Notes under the pieces: generated by a model
What the model was told of the DNA's origin: nothing
What the model saw: the letters and a program-made list of their open reading frames with translations, nothing else
Database searches by the model: none
Made by a program: the position numbers and the translations under genes
NCBI GenBank assembly: GCA_900758165.1
Contig: CAAEQN010000001.1
Location: forward strand, 1 to 16,331
DNA length: 16,331 bases
Source: Clostridia bacterium
Lineage (GTDB): Bacteria; Bacillota; Clostridia; TANB77; CAG-508
Reading direction: 5' to 3'
Part shown: positions 13,936 to 16,331 of the stretch, piece by piece
Layout of the letters: every line of letters begins with the position of its first letter
How positions within the stretch are numbered: the first letter of the stretch is position 1

Positions 13936-15852
13936 ATGGAAAAATATAATCATGAGTACAACGCAGAACAAATACAAGTATTAGAGGGATTAGAAGCAGT
14001 TAGAAAAAGACCAGGAATGTATATAGGTAGTGTATCTATAAGAGGCCTTCATCATTTAGTATATGAAATAGTTGATAACTGTGTTGATGAAGCTTTAGCT
14101 GGGTATTGTACACATATTCACATTATTATTGAAAAAGGCAACATAATATCTGTAGAAGATGATGGAAGAGGAATTCCTGTAGACATACATCCTAAAACAC
14201 ATATTTCTGCAGCAGAGACTGTTTATACAGTATTGCATGCTGGAGGAAAATTTGGCGGAGATAGTGGATATAAAGTATCTGGAGGACTTCATGGAGTAGG
14301 AGCTTCTGTTGTTAATGCTTTATCTGAATGGGTAGAGGTTACAATTCAAAGAGATGGCGGAATATACGAAATGAAATTCAAAAAAGGAAAAACCACAGAA
14401 AAATTAACAAGAATTGGGGATTCAAAAAAGACAGGAACAAAGGTAAGATTCCTTGCAGATGATACTATATTTGAAACTTTGGAATATGATTTTTCTACAT
14501 TAGAAGAAAGATTTAGAGAAATTGCATTTTTAAATAAAGGCTTACACATTACTATAGAAGACCAAAGAGATGATGAAAATCTAAAAAAATCAGAATTTTG
14601 CTTTGAGGGAGGACTAAACTCTTTTGTAGAATTTTTAAATAAAAATAAAGAAAAAATACATCCTTTACCAATATATATAGAAAAAGATGGAGAAGTTCCT
14701 GTAGAAATAGCACTTCAATATACAACAGCATATTCAGAAAATATTTATACTTTTGTAAATAATATAAATACAATTGAAGGTGGAACTCATTTAGAAGGAT
14801 TTAAGAGAGGTATAACAAAAGTATTCAATGATTATGCAAGGGCACATAATATCTTAAAAGAAAAAGACTCAAACCTTTTAGGAGAAGATATAAGAGAAGG
14901 AATGACAGCAGTTATATCAGTTAAAGTAAAAGAACCTCAATTTGAAGGACAGACGAAAACAAAATTAGGAAATAGCAATGTAACAGGAATTGTTCAATCA
15001 ATGGTTGTTGAAGTATTAGCACCATTTTTAGAAGAGAATCCTTCTGTTGCAAAAGCTATACTTGAAAAGTGTATTAGCGCATCAAGAGCTAGAGAAGCTG
15101 CTAGAAAGGCAAGAGAATTAGTAAGAAGAAAAAATTCATTAGAATCAACAACATTACCAGGAAAATTAGCTGACTGTAGTGAAAAAGATGCCTCACAATG
15201 TGAAGTTTATATCGTCGAGGGAGACTCTGCAGGAGGTAGTGCAAAACAGGGAAGAGATAGAAGATTCCAAGCAATATTGCCTCTATGGGGAAAAATGTTA
15301 AATGTTGAAAAATCAAGAGCAGACAAGATATATAATAATGAAAAATTACAACCAGTTATTTTAGCTGTAGGAGCTGGAATTGGAGCTGATTTTGATATAA
15401 ACAAAATAAGATATGGAAAAGTTATTATAATGGCCGATGCCGATGTTGATGGAGCACATATAAGAACTTTATTATTAACATTTTTCTTTAGATATATGAG
15501 ACCATTGATAGAGAACGGAAATGTTTATTTAGCTCAACCACCACTATATAAACTATCAAAAAAAGGATTTAAAGATGTTTATTGCTATACAGATGAGGAA
15601 ATGGCAAAACATTTAGAAGAAATGGGAAGAGATAATGTAAATATCCAAAGATACAAAGGTTTAGGAGAAATGAATCCAGAACAATTATGGGAAACAACAA
15701 TGAATCCTGAAACTAGAATAATGGTTAAAGTTACAATGGAAGATGCAATTAAAGCGGATGCAATATTTAGTGTATTAATGGGAGATGAAATTGCACCAAG
15801 AAGAGAGTTTATAGAAAAAAATGCAAAATACGTAAAGAATTTAGACATATAA
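13936..15852 (+). CDS. gyrB: DNA gyrase subunit B
   Basis: GyrB is the ATPase subunit of gyrase, which introduces negative supercoils ahead of replication forks. The 638-residue protein has the GHKL ATPase domain with EIVDNCVDEA (44-53), DDGRGIP (75-81) and GGLHGVGASVVNALS (116-130). The transducer domain follows, then the TOPRIM domain with EGDSAGG (428-434) and the metal-binding DADVDG (501-506), and the GyrA-contacting end QRYKGLGEMNPEQLW (571-585). Trp451 in ILPLWGK sits at the position equivalent to the E. coli quinolone-region Lys447; I believe this also occurs in other clostridial GyrB proteins. The size excludes the enterobacterial insertion. The ATG at 13936 follows AAAGGATG. A gyrA gene does not follow within the window. 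ParE is the main alternative, but the position beside recF supports GyrB. Confidence 0.95.
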   Translation: MEKYNHEYNAEQIQVLEGLEAVRKRPGMYIGSVSIRGLHHLVYEIVDNCVDEALAGYCTHIHIIIEKGNIISVEDDGRGIPVDIHPKTHISAAETVYTVLHAGGKFGGDSGYKVSGGLHGVGASVVNALSEWVEVTIQRDGGIYEMKFKKGKTTEKLTRIGDSKKTGTKVRFLADDTIFETLEYDFSTLEERFREIAFLNKGLHITIEDQRDDENLKKSEFCFEGGLNSFVEFLNKNKEKIHPLPIYIEKDGEVPVEIALQYTTAYSENIYTFVNNINTIEGGTHLEGFKRGITKVFNDYARAHNILKEKDSNLLGEDIREGMTAVISVKVKEPQFEGQTKTKLGNSNVTGIVQSMVVEVLAPFLEENPSVAKAILEKCISASRAREAARKARELVRRKNSLESTTLPGKLADCSEKDASQCEVYIVEGDSAGGSAKQGRDRRFQAILPLWGKMLNVEKSRADKIYNNEKLQPVILAVGAGIGADFDINKIRYGKVIIMADADVDGAHIRTLLLTFFFRYMRPLIENGNVYLAQPPLYKLSKKGFKDVYCYTDEEMAKHLEEMGRDNVNIQRYKGLGEMNPEQLWETTMNPETRIMVKVTMEDAIKADAIFSVLMGDEIAPRREFIEKNAKYVKNLDI

Positions 15853-15869
15853 TTGTATATAATAAATAT

Positions 15870-15905
15870 TTAATAGCCTATAAGATATTTCTTATAGGCT
15901 ATTAA
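15870..15905. terminator. Strong hairpin after gyrB (probable transcription end)
   Basis: The perfect 16-bp inverted repeat has arms TTAATAGCCTATAAGA (15870-15885) and TCTTATAGGCTATTAA (15890-15905) around the loop TATT. It begins 17 nt after the gyrB stop. No U tract follows on either strand, so it is not a canonical rho-independent terminator; it may act as a 3' stabilising or bidirectional structure. Its presence suggests the gyrB transcript ends here without gyrA. Confidence 0.6.
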
Positions 15906-16331
15906 CATGAAGCTAATATTAATCGCAGTTAAAACTAATAGATCTAGCTAATAACCTAATATATATTGCTATATAAATAAGCCATTCCACCAAACATATT
16001 AATCAGTCACTTGAATATAAATCCACCAATAATAGCTATATTCATCCAAAACTAGGGACTAATAATAACCACTAAAAAATAGAAATATACTCGTAACATA
16101 GAATATATTATCTATAATTTAACCATATAAAAACAAAAGAATAAAGATATAGCTTACATACAAATAATATACTCATGTCGCCGACATATATATATCTAAA
16201 ATACTAAACATATATATATCTTTGCTCGAAACATATAAAGCTAAAAATTAAAACCTCATATATTTCTTAGTTAAACTAATATTAACCTTATAATAGTATT
16301 ATAAACAAAAAACAAAAAAATATACAAAAAA
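15906..16331. other. 426-nt non-coding, G-poor repeat-containing region after gyrB
   Basis: No reading frame of useful length exists on either strand; stops are frequent in all frames. The plus strand is A-rich and strikingly poor in G, opposite to the G-over-C trend of the coding DNA before it. It contains a 14-nt direct repeat ACATATATATATCT (16184-16197 and 16208-16221), a GC-bearing palindrome ATGTCG-C-CGACAT (16175-16187), the palindromes TTAGTT-A-AACTAA (16267-16279) and TTATAATA-G-TATTATAA (16288-16304), and six copies of CTAATA. No promoter with both good hexamers was found. Confidence 0.55.

Noticed and set aside
14064..14080. DnaA-box-like AGTTGATAA inside gyrB
   Set aside because: A single degenerate match within coding sequence encoding the conserved EIVDNC motif; explained by the protein.
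16000..16016. Tiny minus-strand peptide beginning MFGGMAYL in the region after gyrB
   Set aside because: It is only 13 codons long with no ribosome binding site; likely chance in AT-rich DNA.
16184..16221. The two ACATATATATATCT copies as a CRISPR or transposon end
   Set aside because: There are only two short AT-repeat copies, with no spacer regularity, terminal inverted repeats, target duplication or nearby transposase or cas gene.

Overview
The window is the replication-origin neighbourhood of a low-GC Bacillota chromosome, most like a Clostridia member. The evidence is the very AT-rich sequence, the conserved gene order (rpmH, rnpA, yidD, yidC, khpB/jag, mnmE, mnmG, rsmG, parA, parB, DUF4446 gene, tRNA-Ser on one side; dnaA, dnaN, recF, gyrB on the other), AGGAGG-type ribosome binding sites and DnaA boxes of the TTATNCACA type. 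The species cannot be named from this sequence.

Layout: everything left of about 9,600 is transcribed leftward (minus strand) and everything right of about 9,700 rightward (plus strand), so all genes run away from the origin with the replication forks. The left arm holds ribosomal protein L34 and the RNase P protein, the membrane insertase module (YidD, YidC, KhpB), the tRNA-U34 modification pair MnmE/MnmG, the 16S rRNA methyltransferase RsmG, the ParA/ParB segregation pair with its own promoter, a DUF4446 membrane protein and tRNA-Ser(UGA). The right arm holds the initiator DnaA, the sliding clamp, RecF and the GyrB subunit.

Origin: DnaA boxes occur in three intergenic clusters. There are four boxes upstream of dnaA (three phased exactly 12 nt apart), about ten between dnaA and dnaN, and two between dnaN and recF. 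The dnaA-dnaN gap ends in two abutting boxes, a short GC-rich spacer, six consecutive DnaA-trio units and an AT-only stretch. This is the basal unwinding layout established in Bacillus subtilis, and it marks 11,486-11,550 as the likely unwinding site.

Unusual points are modest. The small S4-domain gene (yaaA/rlbA) and remB, often found next to recF in relatives, are missing, and gyrA does not follow gyrB. Instead, gyrB is followed by a 16-bp hairpin and about 430 nt of G-poor, repeat-containing DNA with no gene. A near-perfect 42-nt palindrome covers the parA promoter. No mobile element, CRISPR array or unknown multi-gene system is visible; this is mostly a conserved housekeeping region.
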